From Lingula anatina (Eukaryota; Brachiopoda; Lingulata; Lingulida; Lingulidae): DNA of 64,000 nt. A model generated the notes under the pieces. The model was not told the origin of the DNA. It saw nothing but the letters and a program-made list of their open reading frames with translations, and did not search any database. The stretch spans positions 170,387 to 234,386 of the forward strand of contig NW_019775601.1 in the NCBI RefSeq assembly GCF_001039355.2. The letters run 5' to 3'. Shown one piece after another: positions 23,801 to 34,300 of the stretch; position 1 is the stretch's first letter, and every line of letters begins with the position of its first letter. The position numbers and the translations under genes were made by a program.

Positions 23801-26035
23801 GCTACCTCAGGACTACCTGCCTCATGAGGTAACATTACCTTTTGATTAAAGTTATTTTACTTCACATGCTGAATACTGCTAGAAATTAGTTTAATCTTCG
23901 TGCTTCTTATTGTAACAGTTNNNNNNNNNNNNNNNNNNNNNNNNNNNNNNNNNNNNNNNNNNNNNNNNNNNNNNNNNNNNNNNNNNNNNNNNNNNNNNNN
24001 NNNNNNNNNNNNNNNNNNNNNNNNNNNNNNNNNNNNNNNNNNNNNNNNNNNNNNNNNNNNNNNNNNNNNNNNNNNNNNNNNNNNNNNNNNNNNNNNNNNN
24101 NNNNNNNNNNNNNNNNNNNNNNNNNNNNNNNNNNNNNNNNNNNNNNNNNNNNNNNNNNNNNNNNNNNNNNNNNNNNNNNNNNNNNNNNNNNNNNNNNNNN
24201 NNNNNNNNNNNNNNNNNNNNNNNNNNNNNNNCCTGGGATAACAACGAGGGTATGAAGGTAATGATTGTTGTTCATTTGTAGGTCAGAGACAGACTGAAGA
24301 AGATGGGCATCTTGCAGCCTCTGAATATCTTCCTGAAACAAGAGATAGACCGCATGCAGAAGGTGATCACTGTGGTACGCACCACTCTCTCAGACCTGAA
24401 ACTGGCCATTGAGGGCACCATTATCATGAGTGAGGTAAAGATTACATAGCATGGTTATTTATTCCTGTCAAATAATCAGGACTTATTCTGCAACTTACAT
24501 CATGATTCAGACTTCTTATGGTTACAGCCTACTTTAATCTTTTTACACATGCCCCCAGACAAAAATTATGGGTGTGATGAAAGATACAGGGATCATTGTT
24601 CAGTGTAACCAGATGTTGAATAAATATGTTCCAATTTCATTGGAAAGATAAACTTTCCCTGTAAAAGAAAAATTGAAGTATTTATGTGAGTGTGTGTGTA
24701 TTTTTTATTTATTTATTTTATTTTATTTATTTATTTTTTTTTTGTAAGGTGTGTCAGTGTAGCTTTTAAAATGTCCAATGTATTAATGATATAAGGTCAT
24801 AATAATTCATCATATCACCACAGTAATCTCACTTCCACTACATCTCAGAACCTGAGAGATGCCCTGGACAACATGTATGATGCCCGTGTGCCAGCCCTGT
24901 GGAGGAAGATCTCCTGGCAGTCCACCACTCTGGGCTTCTGGTTTACTGAGATGCTGGAGAGAAATGACCAGTTCTTCACATGGATCTTTGAGGGCAGACC
25001 TAAGTATTTCTGGATGACAGGGTTCTTCAATCCACAGGGTATGGGGAATGTACAACACATCAGTTTGATTGCAAAGAATATGATTGTGAAAAAATGGAAC
25101 TTGCTTTGATATCATAATGCTTTTAATCCTATTTAAGGGAGCTTGTTTTATAGTTGTTTCATTATTGTGAAGTGCCATCCATAAACAAGACAGAAGAAAC
25201 GTATTTTTGATAATCCCAAAGTTACCTCGAAATGCAGACTACATAACCCTGTATACTTGATAATCCTGAAGTTGCATGTACCTTAAAGAAATGCAGGCTA
25301 GCCCTGTTTAATTGATAATTATAAATCCTGTATACTTGCAGGTTTCCTGACAGCCATGAGACAGGAAGTAACAAGAGCTCACAAAGGCTGGGCTTTAGAC
25401 TCTGTCACACTGCACAATGACGTCACCAAGTACCTCAAGGAAGATGTCACCTCTGCTCCTTCTGTACGTGTATTGATGAGTTATGGATATTATTTATTTA
25501 GATGAAAACTTGTTACGTGATAAAAATGCAGTAGTCGTATGTACAATAATTTCTAAAATGACCTATAATTGGTTAGCTGTAAGAATGCTTTGATTGAGTT
25601 GAAAGTTTTGTAATATGAGTCATTTTACAGTTGTTTACTGAATAACATATTCAGAAGACAGTAAATTTGAGTAAGATAAATACATTAATGAAACAACCAT
25701 GAACATAACCAGAGTTCACATTAACTTTGTATATCTCTCACCCCCAGGAGGGTGTCTACATCTATGGCCTATACTTAGACGGTGCTGCCTGGGACAGAAA
25801 GAACTGCCGCCTGGTGGACTCCCAGCCCAAGGTCCTCTTTGTTCAGATGCCTGTAGTCCACATGTATGCCATCAACTCCACTGCCCCCAAGGACCCCAAG
25901 CTGTACCAGTGTCCTGTGTATAAGAAGCCACATCGCACAGATCTCACCTATATCACCTTTATTGTCCTGAGGACTGCCGTCAGCCCAGATCACTGGACCT
26001 TGAGAGGAGTGGCTGCTCTCTGTGATATTAAGTAA
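75..26035 (+). CDS. DNAH8: Axonemal outer-arm dynein heavy chain (DNAH8/DNAH5 type), 3' half, 43 exons
   Basis: Force-generating AAA+ ATPase of the ciliary outer dynein arm. The 5' half lies outside the window. Exons with consistent GT-AG sites and phases: 75-215, 528-765, 2690-2832, 3115-3249, 7436-7558, 9217-9430, 9677-9783, 10035-10198, 10544-10736, 11048-11170, 11338-11468, 11894-12047, 12422-12586, 13020-13246, 13475-13593, 13819-13922, 14165-14341, 14504-14671, 14927-15142, 15500-15637, 15878-16005, 16177-16345, 16581-16736, 17070-17315, 17478-17570, 17785-17889, 18180-18318, 18536-18650, 18955-19145, 19523-19644, 20107-20225, 20803-21005, 21186-21259, 21374-21526, 21900-22055, 22295-22411, 22781-22882, 23147-23307, 23672-23828, 24282-24434, 24849-25038, 25342-25463, 25748-26035. 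They encode about 2,212 residues ending ALCDIK-stop. The family is certain. DNAH8 over DNAH5 rests on the C-terminal segment ([13 protein letters not shown]) and is less sure. Intron 3115-3249 to 7436 contains assembly duplicates. Confidence 0.93.
1264..1353 (+). pseudogene. N-terminal piece of Myb/SANT-like Harbinger accessory protein
   Basis: On the strand opposite the transposase, an ATG opens [20 protein letters not shown], a pattern like the start of Myb/SANT-like accessory proteins of Harbinger elements (basic stretch, then a PN[YF][ST]xxE start to the first Myb helix). It then runs into an AT-rich stretch and the single N at 1354. Either the element lost the rest of this ORF or the assembly join removed it. 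The family call rests on about 20 residues and is tentative. Confidence 0.45.
1406..2434 (-). CDS. HARBI1-like PIF/Harbinger transposase (DDE_Tnp_4 nuclease)
   Basis: Open frame of 342 residues starting [13 protein letters not shown], close to the usual HARBI1-type length and without stops. The RNase H-fold catalytic triad is visible: Asp151 in GCVDGTHI, Asp226 in LGDSGYP and Glu262 in [13 protein letters not shown] helix-turn-helix-like segment ([19 protein letters not shown], about residues 69-87) precedes the nuclease. It would act in the nucleus, cutting at the element ends with help from a Myb-like partner. Intactness and the polymorphic insertion suggest recent mobility. It is a transposon gene, not a domesticated host gene. 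Confidence 0.93.
   Translation of the reverse strand: MARRILEIVELRRAMRRERVFRDRRNPLDVFDDVELVKRYRFSREGILLITDIVKNDITHPTRRNHALLPCQQVMIALQYYATGTFQYVVGDPLQVSQQTAWRAIHHVSNALAARIGDYVEFPNAQNMANIKDGFYRMRNIHFPGVIGCVDGTHIWINTPHCYEADYVNRKGYHSINVQVICDHKGKFTNIVARWPGGAHDSRVLRSSQVWDLMESGAVDAFILGDSGYPCRRWLMTPLLNPQTASEQHYNSAHKCTRVLVEQTIGRWKRRFHILHLESRLRNPEDTCKVIAATAVLHNIAVDRNEPQVEDIEPGRPQPDLEEYTGHLNGHRARALFIQNRF
3115..10736 (+). CDS. DNAH8: Dynein heavy chain AAA3 module
   Basis: The exon at 3115-3249 carries the AAA3 Walker A motif GEQGTAKT. The next real exon (7436-7558, duplicated at 8777-8899) carries Walker B as [10 protein letters not shown]. Exons 9217-9430, 9677-9783, 10035-10198 and 10544-10736 complete AAA3, including the arginine-rich [11 protein letters not shown] segment typical of axonemal chains. 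An acidic loop ([15 protein letters not shown]) ends the module. In dyneins AAA3 is a regulatory nucleotide site; here both Walker motifs look intact. The 10736 donor is GTCAGT, a weak but phase-consistent site. Confidence 0.9.
3376..4414 (-). mobile_element. hAT-like (ZNF862/KIAA1586-type) transposase fragment, allele copy 1
   Basis: Minus-strand coding fragments include [19 protein letters not shown] (within 3845-4105) and [20 protein letters not shown] (within 3583-3801). Both are typical of the catalytic region of hAT-derived proteins of the DUF4371/ZNF862-like group. Fragments are separated by non-coding stretches with splice-like ends, for example a donor after the LKV-encoding segment. 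The copy stops at the N at 4415 and matches 5816-6858, apart from scattered substitutions. It lies antisense in a dynein intron. Confidence 0.7.
4552..5197 (+). pseudogene. Second allelic copy of two dynein exons (assembly duplication)
   Basis: Exons 4552-4694 and 5063-5197 repeat 2690-2832 and 3115-3249 with a few synonymous differences and diverged intron sequence. The block starts right after a single N at 4415. The first exon needs one base from an upstream phase-1 exon, but the preceding exon (3115-3249) ends in phase 0, so the copies cannot be spliced in series. I read this as the alternative haplotype inserted by the assembler, not a functional exon duplication. It lacks the Harbinger insertion present in the first copy. 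Confidence 0.8.
5286..7435 (-). mobile_element. hAT-like element, decayed, antisense in dynein intron
   Basis: Read on the minus strand the element runs from about 7435 down to 5286. It has a Lys/Glu-rich leader, then a TTF-type zinc-finger-like segment ([20 protein letters not shown], 7300-7360 region). After a one-base frameshift near 7045 come [20 protein letters not shown], the [19 protein letters not shown] catalytic-type motif (6790-6850, next to an A/T homopolymer frameshift), [17 protein letters not shown] and [13 protein letters not shown] last fragment is [14 protein letters not shown] (5286-5510). Frameshifts and stops indicate it is dead. I did not find convincing terminal repeats, so the boundaries are approximate. 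Confidence 0.72.
7751..8776 (-). mobile_element. hAT-like element, duplicate copy after the N run
   Basis: This stretch repeats 6410-7435 almost exactly, including the frameshifted TTF-finger and DGSTD-type segments and the junction with the dynein exon. One visible difference is CCTCG versus CCTAG in the pyrimidine tract (about 7431 versus 8753). It starts right after the 22-N run and is therefore best read as the same locus assembled twice. The full-length description is given for the 5286-7435 copy. Confidence 0.75.
8777..8899 (+). pseudogene. Duplicate of dynein AAA3 Walker B exon (assembly duplication)
   Basis: This 123-bp exon is an exact-length repeat of 7436-7558 and encodes the same 41 residues, [10 protein letters not shown] through NEWGDQ. 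The flanking introns also match, out to about 7728 and 9069, and the two copies are separated by the 22-N run at 7729-7750. Both copies are phase 0/0, so a naive gene model could splice both in and give a protein with a doubled Walker B segment. Only one copy should be kept. The second is contiguous with the downstream unique sequence. Confidence 0.82.
11048..13246 (+). CDS. DNAH8: Dynein heavy chain AAA4 module
   Basis: Exons 11048-11170, 11338-11468, 11894-12047, 12422-12586 and 13020-13246. AAA4 Walker A is [12 protein letters not shown] in exon 11338-11468. The Walker B region is [10 protein letters not shown] in 11894-12047, where the usual DD is replaced by TD as is common for AAA4. Exon 13020-13246 has the conserved [15 protein letters not shown] segment that precedes the stalk. 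All junctions are canonical. Confidence 0.92.
13475..16005 (+). CDS. DNAH8: Dynein stalk coiled coil and microtubule-binding domain
   Basis: Exons 13475-13593, 13819-13922 and 14165-14341 form the ascending coiled coil ([20 protein letters not shown] and onward). Exons 14504-14671 and 14927-15142 encode the microtubule-binding domain, with the entry motif [16 protein letters not shown] and the exit segment CSWTKAM. Exons 15500-15637 and 15878-16005 form the descending coiled coil, rich in Glu, Lys and Gln heptads. The binding domain carries an insertion ([19 protein letters not shown]), consistent with the extra flap loop seen in some axonemal dyneins. Confidence 0.9.
16177..18318 (+). CDS. 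DNAH8: Dynein heavy chain AAA5 module
   Basis: Exons 16177-16345, 16581-16736, 17070-17315, 17478-17570, 17785-17889 and 18180-18318. The start [18 protein letters not shown] and the [14 protein letters not shown] segment are hallmarks of AAA5, which does not hydrolyse nucleotide. [19 protein letters not shown] and [17 protein letters not shown] follow. The last two exons ([13 protein letters not shown], then [15 protein letters not shown]) are the conserved helical strut before AAA6. Confidence 0.9.
18536..22055 (+). CDS. DNAH8: Dynein heavy chain AAA6 region
   Basis: Exons 18536-18650, 18955-19145, 19523-19644, 20107-20225, 20803-21005, 21186-21259, 21374-21526 and 21900-22055. Recognisable segments are [67 protein letters not shown] and [19 protein letters not shown], all characteristic of AAA6. 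The acceptor of exon 20803-21005 lies in the last unit of a four-copy 80-bp tandem repeat; using any earlier unit would introduce a stop codon. Confidence 0.9.
20561..20880 (+). repeat. Four-copy 80-bp tandem repeat spanning a dynein splice acceptor
   Basis: The unit holds the intron end (TAATATTCACAG) and the first part of exon 20803-21005. It starts at 20561, 20641, 20721 and 20801, a period of exactly 80 bp. Units are nearly identical; the first differs by ACC versus GCC and GTA versus ATA codons. Units 1-3 each supply an AG acceptor, at 20561-20562, 20641-20642 and 20721-20722. Use of any of them would read 20 codons and then TGA (the first at 20624-20626). Only the fourth unit continues into the full exon. 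Confidence 0.9.
22295..26035 (+). CDS. DNAH8: Dynein heavy chain C-terminal domain
   Basis: Exons 22295-22411, 22781-22882, 23147-23307, 23672-23828, 24282-24434, 24849-25038, 25342-25463 and 25748-26035. They encode the C-terminal region of long metazoan dyneins: [67 protein letters not shown] and the final [15 protein letters not shown] poly-glycine stretch (EGGGGGGE) lies in exon 23672-23828. The 311-N gap at 23921-24231 falls in an intron whose flanking exons both have phase-0 boundaries, so no exon is obviously lost. Polyadenylation-type AATAAA signals occur at 26240-26245 and 26273-26278. Confidence 0.92.
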
Positions 26036-27690
26036 ACCTATTCCAGCTGTTTGTTTTTTGTTGATGTTTGCTTATTTTTTTTCCATTTACGATGTCAGAA
26101 AAAATATAGGGACAGTATATATCCAAGAGAATTCATAGAACAATAAGAATGGAAACACCTTGAAATTTGACTTCAAAGATACCAAATATTTCTGCACATA
26201 TTGATGTTAAGAATGAATTTTACACTTGTTGCTGTTCATAATAAAATATTATAAAATACCTTATTAAACACTAATAAATATTTTTTCATAAAGGACTGGT
26301 AAAAACACTTTTTAGATTGTATGCTTCTATATTGTATTGTATTTTAAATTGATATTCAGCAATAAATTGTTAAATATAAAAAATATAGTCTTTATTGAGT
26401 GCTATATATGCACCACAATTTTTGAAATTCAATAAACTTAACATTCCCTGTCAATTTAGGCAGTTGTATCTTTAGATTTAATCTCAGATGTAGACTAATA
26501 ATGCTGCCAATCTAGAATAATAATGACTGCTGAAGGTCACACGTGCACACCAGCATTTCGTAAGTGATGCAAAATAAAGAAAATTAAAATTTGACAGGTG
26601 GGTCACATCTAGATTTGTCTATCTAGATCACTGTTGTGGCAATGTATCTGTCCAAATACCCATCTTTGGGTACAGTATGCACAATATATTCCATTTTCTG
26701 TTGCCTGGCATTGCTCTTAAAACTTAAAGGTACAGAATTAACAAAGTCTAAATTCCAAAGGAAAGTAGTTCCAAACACATTTGCAGCCTCAAAAAGCCTG
26801 ATATTCAGTAAGGTGGACAGGCGGAAGTTTATTTTGTTGTTTTTGGCACTGGGAACTTGTTTTCACAAATATCAGGCACAAGATGTTCTTCAGGTCCAGG
26901 AAACTGGCATCATTCCATTGCAGCTAATGTAACTGAGATGTTCTGAAAATTATAATTATAACTTTTTTATGTTTGAACAATTAAGGTTGACCATCCTGCT
27001 TTACAAAATAAGTTGGTATATATGGACAAAAAAGGTTTCTGAAAGTTATGCTTCCTTGATTTCACATTTTTATTACAAAAACAACTTTTGAAAAAAGAAT
27101 ATAATCAAATATGTAAACCATAACTGAACAAGAACAGTAGTATCCTAATAATAAACAATGGACCAAAGGGAAGTGATTTTCCTTTTTTCTAGACTTCCAT
27201 TTTTAAACTTTTCTGGGATAATTGCACAACAGCTTCCATTTTCATCCTCCCCCCCCCCCCCCCCAAAAGTCACATCCCTGACACTAGTATGATGTCCTTT
27301 GTATAAGATATAGTGTACAGACAGGATATGCAACATTGAGTTCTATTAAATTTCAACTTAAAAAGGATTTTATTCGTGAGCTAGGAAAAACTGGTCTTTG
27401 CCAACTGGTTTGGATTATTTTGAACAAACTTACCACGCATTTCACATGAAGACATTTCCACTGATGTGGTTAGTTCTGCCATCTTCTATCTGATAAAAGA
27501 AATTAAAACCATTAGGCCCAATGCCACAACAATATGCTTACTTGCACCTTCTTAATAAATTAATTCGAAAAGAAGTAACAGATAATAAGTACAATACTAA
27601 TACAAAAAATAATAAGGACAGCCAATGACTTGCAAATTTCAAAACTAAGACCTGCCAGGGAAAAATGACTCAAAGAAATTTAACAAGGTT
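26036..27690. other. Convergent intergenic region and 3' UTRs
   Basis: The dynein (plus) and the zinc-finger gene (minus) end facing each other here. Plus-strand AATAAA signals follow the dynein stop at 26240 and 26273. A minus-strand AATAAA (TTTATT at 27369-27374) lies about 320 bp beyond the zinc-finger stop. A poly-C run sits at about 27247-27264. No coding sequence is convincing. Confidence 0.6.
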
Positions 27691-28350
27691 TCACCAAAAG
27701 TTTTTTTTATCATATTGCATATTATTCCACGTACAATTGTTTGGTTCCCTCTGCCATGAACCACCATTGGAGTTCCACTGTTGGGACTGAGAATGTCCAT
27801 TCCACTGATTACATCCATAACCTAAATATACAAAGAAAATACTGACATGAGATAAAGTTACAATGAAAAAGCATTCACTCTGGAACACCCACTCTTTTAG
27901 CCAGTATAATATTTTTAGTCAAAATATAATAAGAAAAAAAAATTGTTTTTAAAATCTAATAGTCAATAGCAAAAAGTCATTGGAACATTTGTTTATTATA
28001 AATATAAGAGAAATTACCTTGATTATTTCCCCAGTTATTGTTGTTATTATTATTATTATTATTGGACCACTCCTGTGAATAAGATTCATTCTGCCATCTG
28101 TTATTCCAAGACCCTTGGTTACTGTTGCCATAGCAATCTCCCTGTCCCATTTGTGAATTATACCCATAGTCTGAAATGAACACGAAGGATGTTTGAGAAG
28201 ACTCCAAAGGAAATCAAATTATAATACGGCAGTTCATAGTTTCATTTCATGGGCATATATACATATATTACTACAGTAATGTATTCATACAAAATGTTTT
28301 TTTTTACTTACTTAATTATTTATTCATTTTATTTATTTTATTTATTTTAC

Positions 28351-28381
<31 letters not shown>

Positions 28382-31300
28382 TTTTTTTTGAGTTGGTGTA
28401 AACATCACTTTTTCTGCAAAAAATAAAGATCTGAATCCAGTAGGGGTTAATTATATTATAAAGAAGAATGTAACATGCATGCAAGACTTCATGCCCATTG
28501 ATTGAAAATCAGATCATTACAGATTAATGAATAATTACATGGTAACCATGATATTATGATAACAGTTATTTGGAGCTACTCAGAGTTCCAAGGAAAAGTG
28601 ATCATGTTAGCCCCAGCTTCATGTAAAAGAAAAAATGGGTGTTTGTAAGAAATGTGAGTGAGAAAGAATGAGATTATTTATTAGAGAGAGAAAGAGAGTG
28701 AGTGAGAGAATGAGGGTGTATAAGAGAGAGAGAAAAGGAGAAAATGTTAGAGAGAGAATGGTGCCATCGATTTAAGTACTATGTGATCATACTTAATGTG
28801 CTCTTTTATTCCATAGACAAACATTACACACATACCTTGAGCATTTGTCCCATTCCTGTTGTCATATTCCCAGTTATTTCCAAAGTTATCGGAGGTAAAA
28901 TCAGTCTCCTCCTGCCGTCCTTGATCCCAGTTATCTTGCTGATAATCACCAGAATAAAATTCACCATTTCTATCTAGTAGAGTTTTCCTATAAGGCTGCC
29001 TCCCTGAGCTTGATTTATTGTAGAACTGGCCTCGACCTCTACCTCGGCCCCTGCCTCTCCCCCTACCTCTGCCTCTCCCCCGTCCTCTGCCAAATATGTT
29101 GGATTGGTCATGCCATGTAAAATCAGAGCCCTTTGATTTGAATCTTTGTACCTTGTCTATTGCTTTGGACTCAAGAAGATAAGGCTTTTTGTATGACTTT
29201 TGTTCTTGTTTTTCATGGTATTGCATGGAACCCTTTTCTCCTTTGTAGAATTTGTGTTCAACTTTTTTCTCGTACAGTGTCTTATTTGTTGAATCTGAAA
29301 ACTTTGAGTGAGAATTGTGCTTCTGATACTTCAATCCCTCAGATTTCAATTTTTTAGTTGATTTTGTATCATCAGATGATTTCCTCACCTCTGTTGATGA
29401 GGATCTCTCTCGTTCTTTTGAGTTGCTATCATAACATCTTCTTTTGGATTTTGGTGGATTATAAATATCTCCCTCCTGTTCATTATTTTGATTTCTTTTT
29501 GACTGTTCGTTCTTTTCTGCTTTTGAAGGCTTTCTCTTTCTTCTGTTTTTGTGTTCATCATAAGGTGATATTCTTTCTGTCTGTATTTTTTCATGGCTTT
29601 GACTGTCCACATCTTGCATCATTTCTTGGTTTCTTACGGGTGCAACACCGGCTTTTTCACATTCATTTTTTCCTGGCAGTGCATTATCTTTCCCTCCATT
29701 CTTGGTCAGTAACAGCTTCCCTTCACTAGTGTCTGGTTTCTGTTGTTTCTTGTTACTCTGGGAATTATCTTGTGTTGCTGAGTCACTCAAACATAAAACT
29801 TGTCTGGAGATGGCAGGTGGGCTGGTTGGTCGAAATCCTTCAGTTGGTCTTTGAACTTCCAACTGTGTGGAACAATTCTGCTCACATTTCTCTAAATCTT
29901 CAGCTGGTTTCTCTTTGGGCAGTCTGCATTTCTCTAGGTTTTCACACTGTTCTTGTTTTTCGTTACTAGCTTCACCTTTTGAAATTTCAGGTCTATTTTG
30001 CTGCTGATCATGCACTGCAGAGTGATTTGATTTGCATTCGCTATTCAGGTTGGCAGAAAGATTGTCAGAAACTTCACCCATAGGAGACTTATTTTCAAGC
30101 TGTTCATTAGATGTACATATGTTTACTGGCTGTGATGAAGCCTGGTCTTGTTTCTGTTGGATGGGTTTTGTTTGATCCTTGACCAATACAGGACCACTCC
30201 TAGTCTGTGGGATTTCACTCTGATCATCAACTCCACTATCATTGCCTGCCCCTACTGGGTTTTGTCCTTGTTCCTTAGATGGAGGTAAAATGGGTACTTT
30301 TTCAGGTGAGCTTTGGACAATTTTCAAGTTGTGGTCCTTTTTTATTAAGGATACACAAATCTGTGCTTCACTTCGTATAGGAATGGATGAACTGGGGTCA
30401 GAGACTGGTTCCTCTGGTTGCCTTACTGAAGATTGCTGTTTCTCTGTATCACATGTCTCCTGTGACTTAACTTGGTGTTTCAACTCTTCATCCCCTTTCT
30501 CTTCTTTCACTGTTCCTTGTACACTTTTGGACTCTGGTTCCAGCAACTTACTAGGTTGGACATGTTTTTTGTCATCACCTATTTTTCTCATATTCATTTC
30601 AACTTTTTGATCTGATAGTCTCAATGTGACTTTCTGTTGAATCTGTGCTGAGGCCATTCCTTCATACTTTCTTTGTGATATTTTACTCTCTTTGATCTTT
30701 CTCCTAAGTTTTTCAATTGGACATTCTGCTTTTTGCTCCTTTTTCTTTTCAGACTGAACAGATGGATTACTCCTGCTCTGTTTGTGAGTGGTGTTTTTTA
30801 AGTCATCTGTCCAAGTTCTTTTCTGTCTTGATGGTGTCATTCTGTTCATATCAAAGTCACTGCACCTCCTAGGTCTCCTCTTCCTGGGGTCTTCACCTCT
30901 ATCATCTGTTACCTTGACAACATAACTTTTCATCCTTGCCTTGACCTTGGTAGGGGTGTCCGGGGAGCTCTCACATGTACTCATGTGCCTGTTAGCTCCG
31001 CGGTCCATGGGTGACTTTTCAACAGATGTGTTATGTCCACTGTCTTTCCTGTGGCAGTTGGTTTCTGTGACTTGTAAGTGTCCATTAGGGTTGGTTGAAT
31101 TTTCAGCCTTCATCACCGCTTCAGTTTTTTCCTTCGTTTTATGTTTCGTCTCTGACTGAATCAAGTCTTTGTCAGTTCTTTCCTTATCAGTTTTTACTTT
31201 TGACTTTGATATTACGTCCTCATTGCAACCAATTTCATTATTCTGTTCTATGGAACTATGTTTCTTTTCTTGATTCAGGGATTTTTCTTGTGCTTTATTG

Positions 31301-34300
31301 TCCACATTTGTACACTGTTTCTTTATACCTAGTTCTTGGTTTGGTGACAATTTTGGTTTGGCATCACTTTTCTGACTAAAATCATCATAGTCATTATCAG
31401 TCATACCAGGTGATATCAAGAGGTTAGGAAGTTCCTTAGACATCTCCTCACCAGCATGTTCCATTGCTTCTTTTGTATCGCCAAGTGATGGTAGAATGCC
31501 ATTTTCATTTTCTTCTTTATTAGACTTTGAACTGCAAGTTTTGCTCTCAACATCGTGTTCAGACAACGTACCTGCCGGCGAATTTACAGTTTTTGACACT
31601 TTTTGAGTAGACTGCACTTCCAAATCTTTCACTGTATCCAGTGATAAGTTGTTTTCATTTTTCACGTCTGCATTTTTACCAAAAAGAGCCTCAGTTTTCA
31701 GATCCTGCGGGGAAGACTTTTCTACTCCAGCCTCATGTCCTAGAGTAGATAAATCGCACCCACTTTTATTTTCATGGAGCAAGTTTGTTGAAGATGTCTC
31801 CTGTTCGGATCTTCTAGCACTACTGCCTACCCTCCCTGTGTTTTTGTTATCCAAGGGCAGTGGATTTTCATTGGCGACATTTTCTTCTAACGTATGCTCA
31901 TTTTCATGATGAACCAAATTGCAATTGGAATCAGTATCGTTTCGTAATTCTATAGAATGTGCATCTTCCTGGGTATATTGACGACTATCTACCTCCATCA
32001 TTTCTGTTGTGTCAACCAATAGCGGTGTCTCTTCATGTGCCTTGTCAACTGGTTTGAAAACCTCTCTCACGTGGGTATTTGTGATTGGCACTGTTAGGTT
32101 TGGCAAACTTTCCTGAAGCAATGTACCACTGACATCACTAGCTCTTCCTGGTGAATTCATCAGAGCTGTAACTTGACCAGTTTCCTTTTGCCTGCATTCC
32201 ACCATTTCTGGCGACTCCACCGGTGGCACTTGTTTGCAGACATATTTGTCAGCGTTGTCTGTGTTATCAGGCGTCGGGTGTACACCAGTTGTGTCGTTTT
32301 GTTCACTGGCACTAGTCTCGTGTGTTCCCCTATTCGTCTTCACTCTCTTCTTTGATTTAACATCTCCGTTTCCTAACTGAACAGAGTTTATAGTGTTGTT
32401 CTTTGTTACTGTGGTTGACTTGCTATCTTTTGATTTCAATGAGAGCACTTGTTTACACTTTTTACTTGAGGTATTCTTTAACCTTGTCTTCCTCTTGGTT
32501 TTCGGGCTATTACGTTTGGATTTTACAATAAGCAAATGCCTGTTTTTTCGCTTAATTTTCATCTTCGTTGATTTCTTAGTTCTTTCTCTTCTTGTGTTCT
32601 TCAGATCGGCATTCTTTGTGACGGAATGCAAGTCTTCACTCTCTTTTGAAGTAATATTATTGACGTCGCTTTTTAATGTTTTATCTTCTCCTTGAGTGTC
32701 ACGAACGATGGAGTCCTGGGCAGGTGGTGAGCTCGGAAAACCGTCACTGCTGTTTGATGTCGGCGATAACAGACCATTGCCCGCCCTGCTCCAACCTTTT
32801 CTAAGAGAATACTTCCACGCTTGGACATCTCGGGCCCACGGACAAAAACGAAATTCACTTTCATTGTAATCTAACTTCAGTTTCTTTGGACTGTGTGACG
32901 TACTACGTTTCCTTGATTTCACAGATACCTGTTTAAAGGTATTTCTTGTGATGGCGTCTTTTGAGGGCGTGTCCGGAGAAAGGTCCTTCACTGGAGACAC
33001 CTTGATGCGTGTTTCCTTGGGATCGCTGAGAGAGGGTATGGTCATGAGCGCAGTCACAGTGGGCGTGGACGGTGGGTGTGGTTTGATGGTCGTGATGGGC
33101 GTGGCCTCAGTTGGATTATCCTCTGTGGGTGTGGTCTTGATGGGCGTGTTCTCGCTGCCCGTGTTCATTGTTTTGATAGGAGGATTCTCTGCTGAATGNG
33201 GTTTGGCATCACTTTTCTGACTAAAATCATCACAGTCATTATCAGTCATACCAGGTGATATCAAGAGGTTAGGAAGTTCCTTAGATATCTCCTCACCAGC
33301 ATGTTCCATTGCTTCTTTTGTATCGCCAAGTGATGGTAGAATGCCATTTTCATTTTCTTCGTTATTAGACTTTGAACTGCAAGTTTTGCTCTCAACATCG
33401 TGTTCACTGTTTTCTTTGGATTCGTTTTCATTTGTTTCAGACAACGTACCTGCAGGCGAATTTACAGTTTGGGACACTTTTTGAGTAGACTGCACTTCCA
33501 AATCTTTCACTGTATCCAATGATAAGTTGTTTTCATTTTTCACGTCTGCATTTTTACCACAAAGAGCCTCAGTTTTCAGATCCTGCGGGGAAGACTTTTC
33601 TACTCCAGCCTCATGTCCTAGAGTAGATAAATCGCACCCACTTTTATTTTCATGGGGTAAGTTTGTCAAAGATGTCTCCTGTTCGGATCCTCTTGCACTA
33701 CTGCCTACCCTCCCTGTGTTTTTGTTATCCAAGGGCAGTGGATTTTCATTGGCGACATCATCAACGTTAAATTCCTGGTTGTTGTTTCCCAAATTCTGCC
33801 AATCTTTTTCTTCTAACGTATGCTCATTTTCATGATGAACCAAATTGCAATTGCAATCAGTATCGTTTCGTAATTCTATACAATGTGCATCTTCCTGGGT
33901 ATATTGATGACTATCTACCTCCATCATTTCTGTTGTGTCAAAAAATAGCGGTGTCTCTTCATGTTCCTTGTCAACTGGTTTGAAAACCTCTCTCACGTGT
34001 GTATTTGTGATTGGCACTGATAGGTTTGGCAAACTTTCCTGCAGCAATGTACCACTGCCATCACCAGCTCTTCCTGGTGAATTCATCAGAGCTGTAACTT
34101 GACCAGTTTCCTTTTGCCTGCATTCCACCATTTCTGGCGACTCCACCGGTGGCACTTGTTTGCAGACATATTTGTCAGCGTTGTCTGTGTTATCAGGCGT
34201 CGGGTGTACACCAGTTGTGTTGTTTTGTTCACTGGCACTAGTCCCGTGTGTTCCCCTATTCGTCTTCACTCTCTTGTTTGATTTAACATCTCCGTTTCCT

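Noticed and set aside
23891-24341. Open frames on both strands across 23891-24341
   Set aside because: They are open only because the run of Ns cannot encode a stop.
26636-26932. 98-codon plus-strand frame beyond the dynein stop
   Set aside because: No recognisable domain, no splice context, AT-rich; it lies beyond the dynein polyadenylation signals between convergent genes.
33199-33199. A real internal tandem repeat domain in the finger protein
   Set aside because: The boundary coincides with a single N, and the copies are near-identical with allele-like differences, so uncollapsed haplotypes are the simpler explanation.
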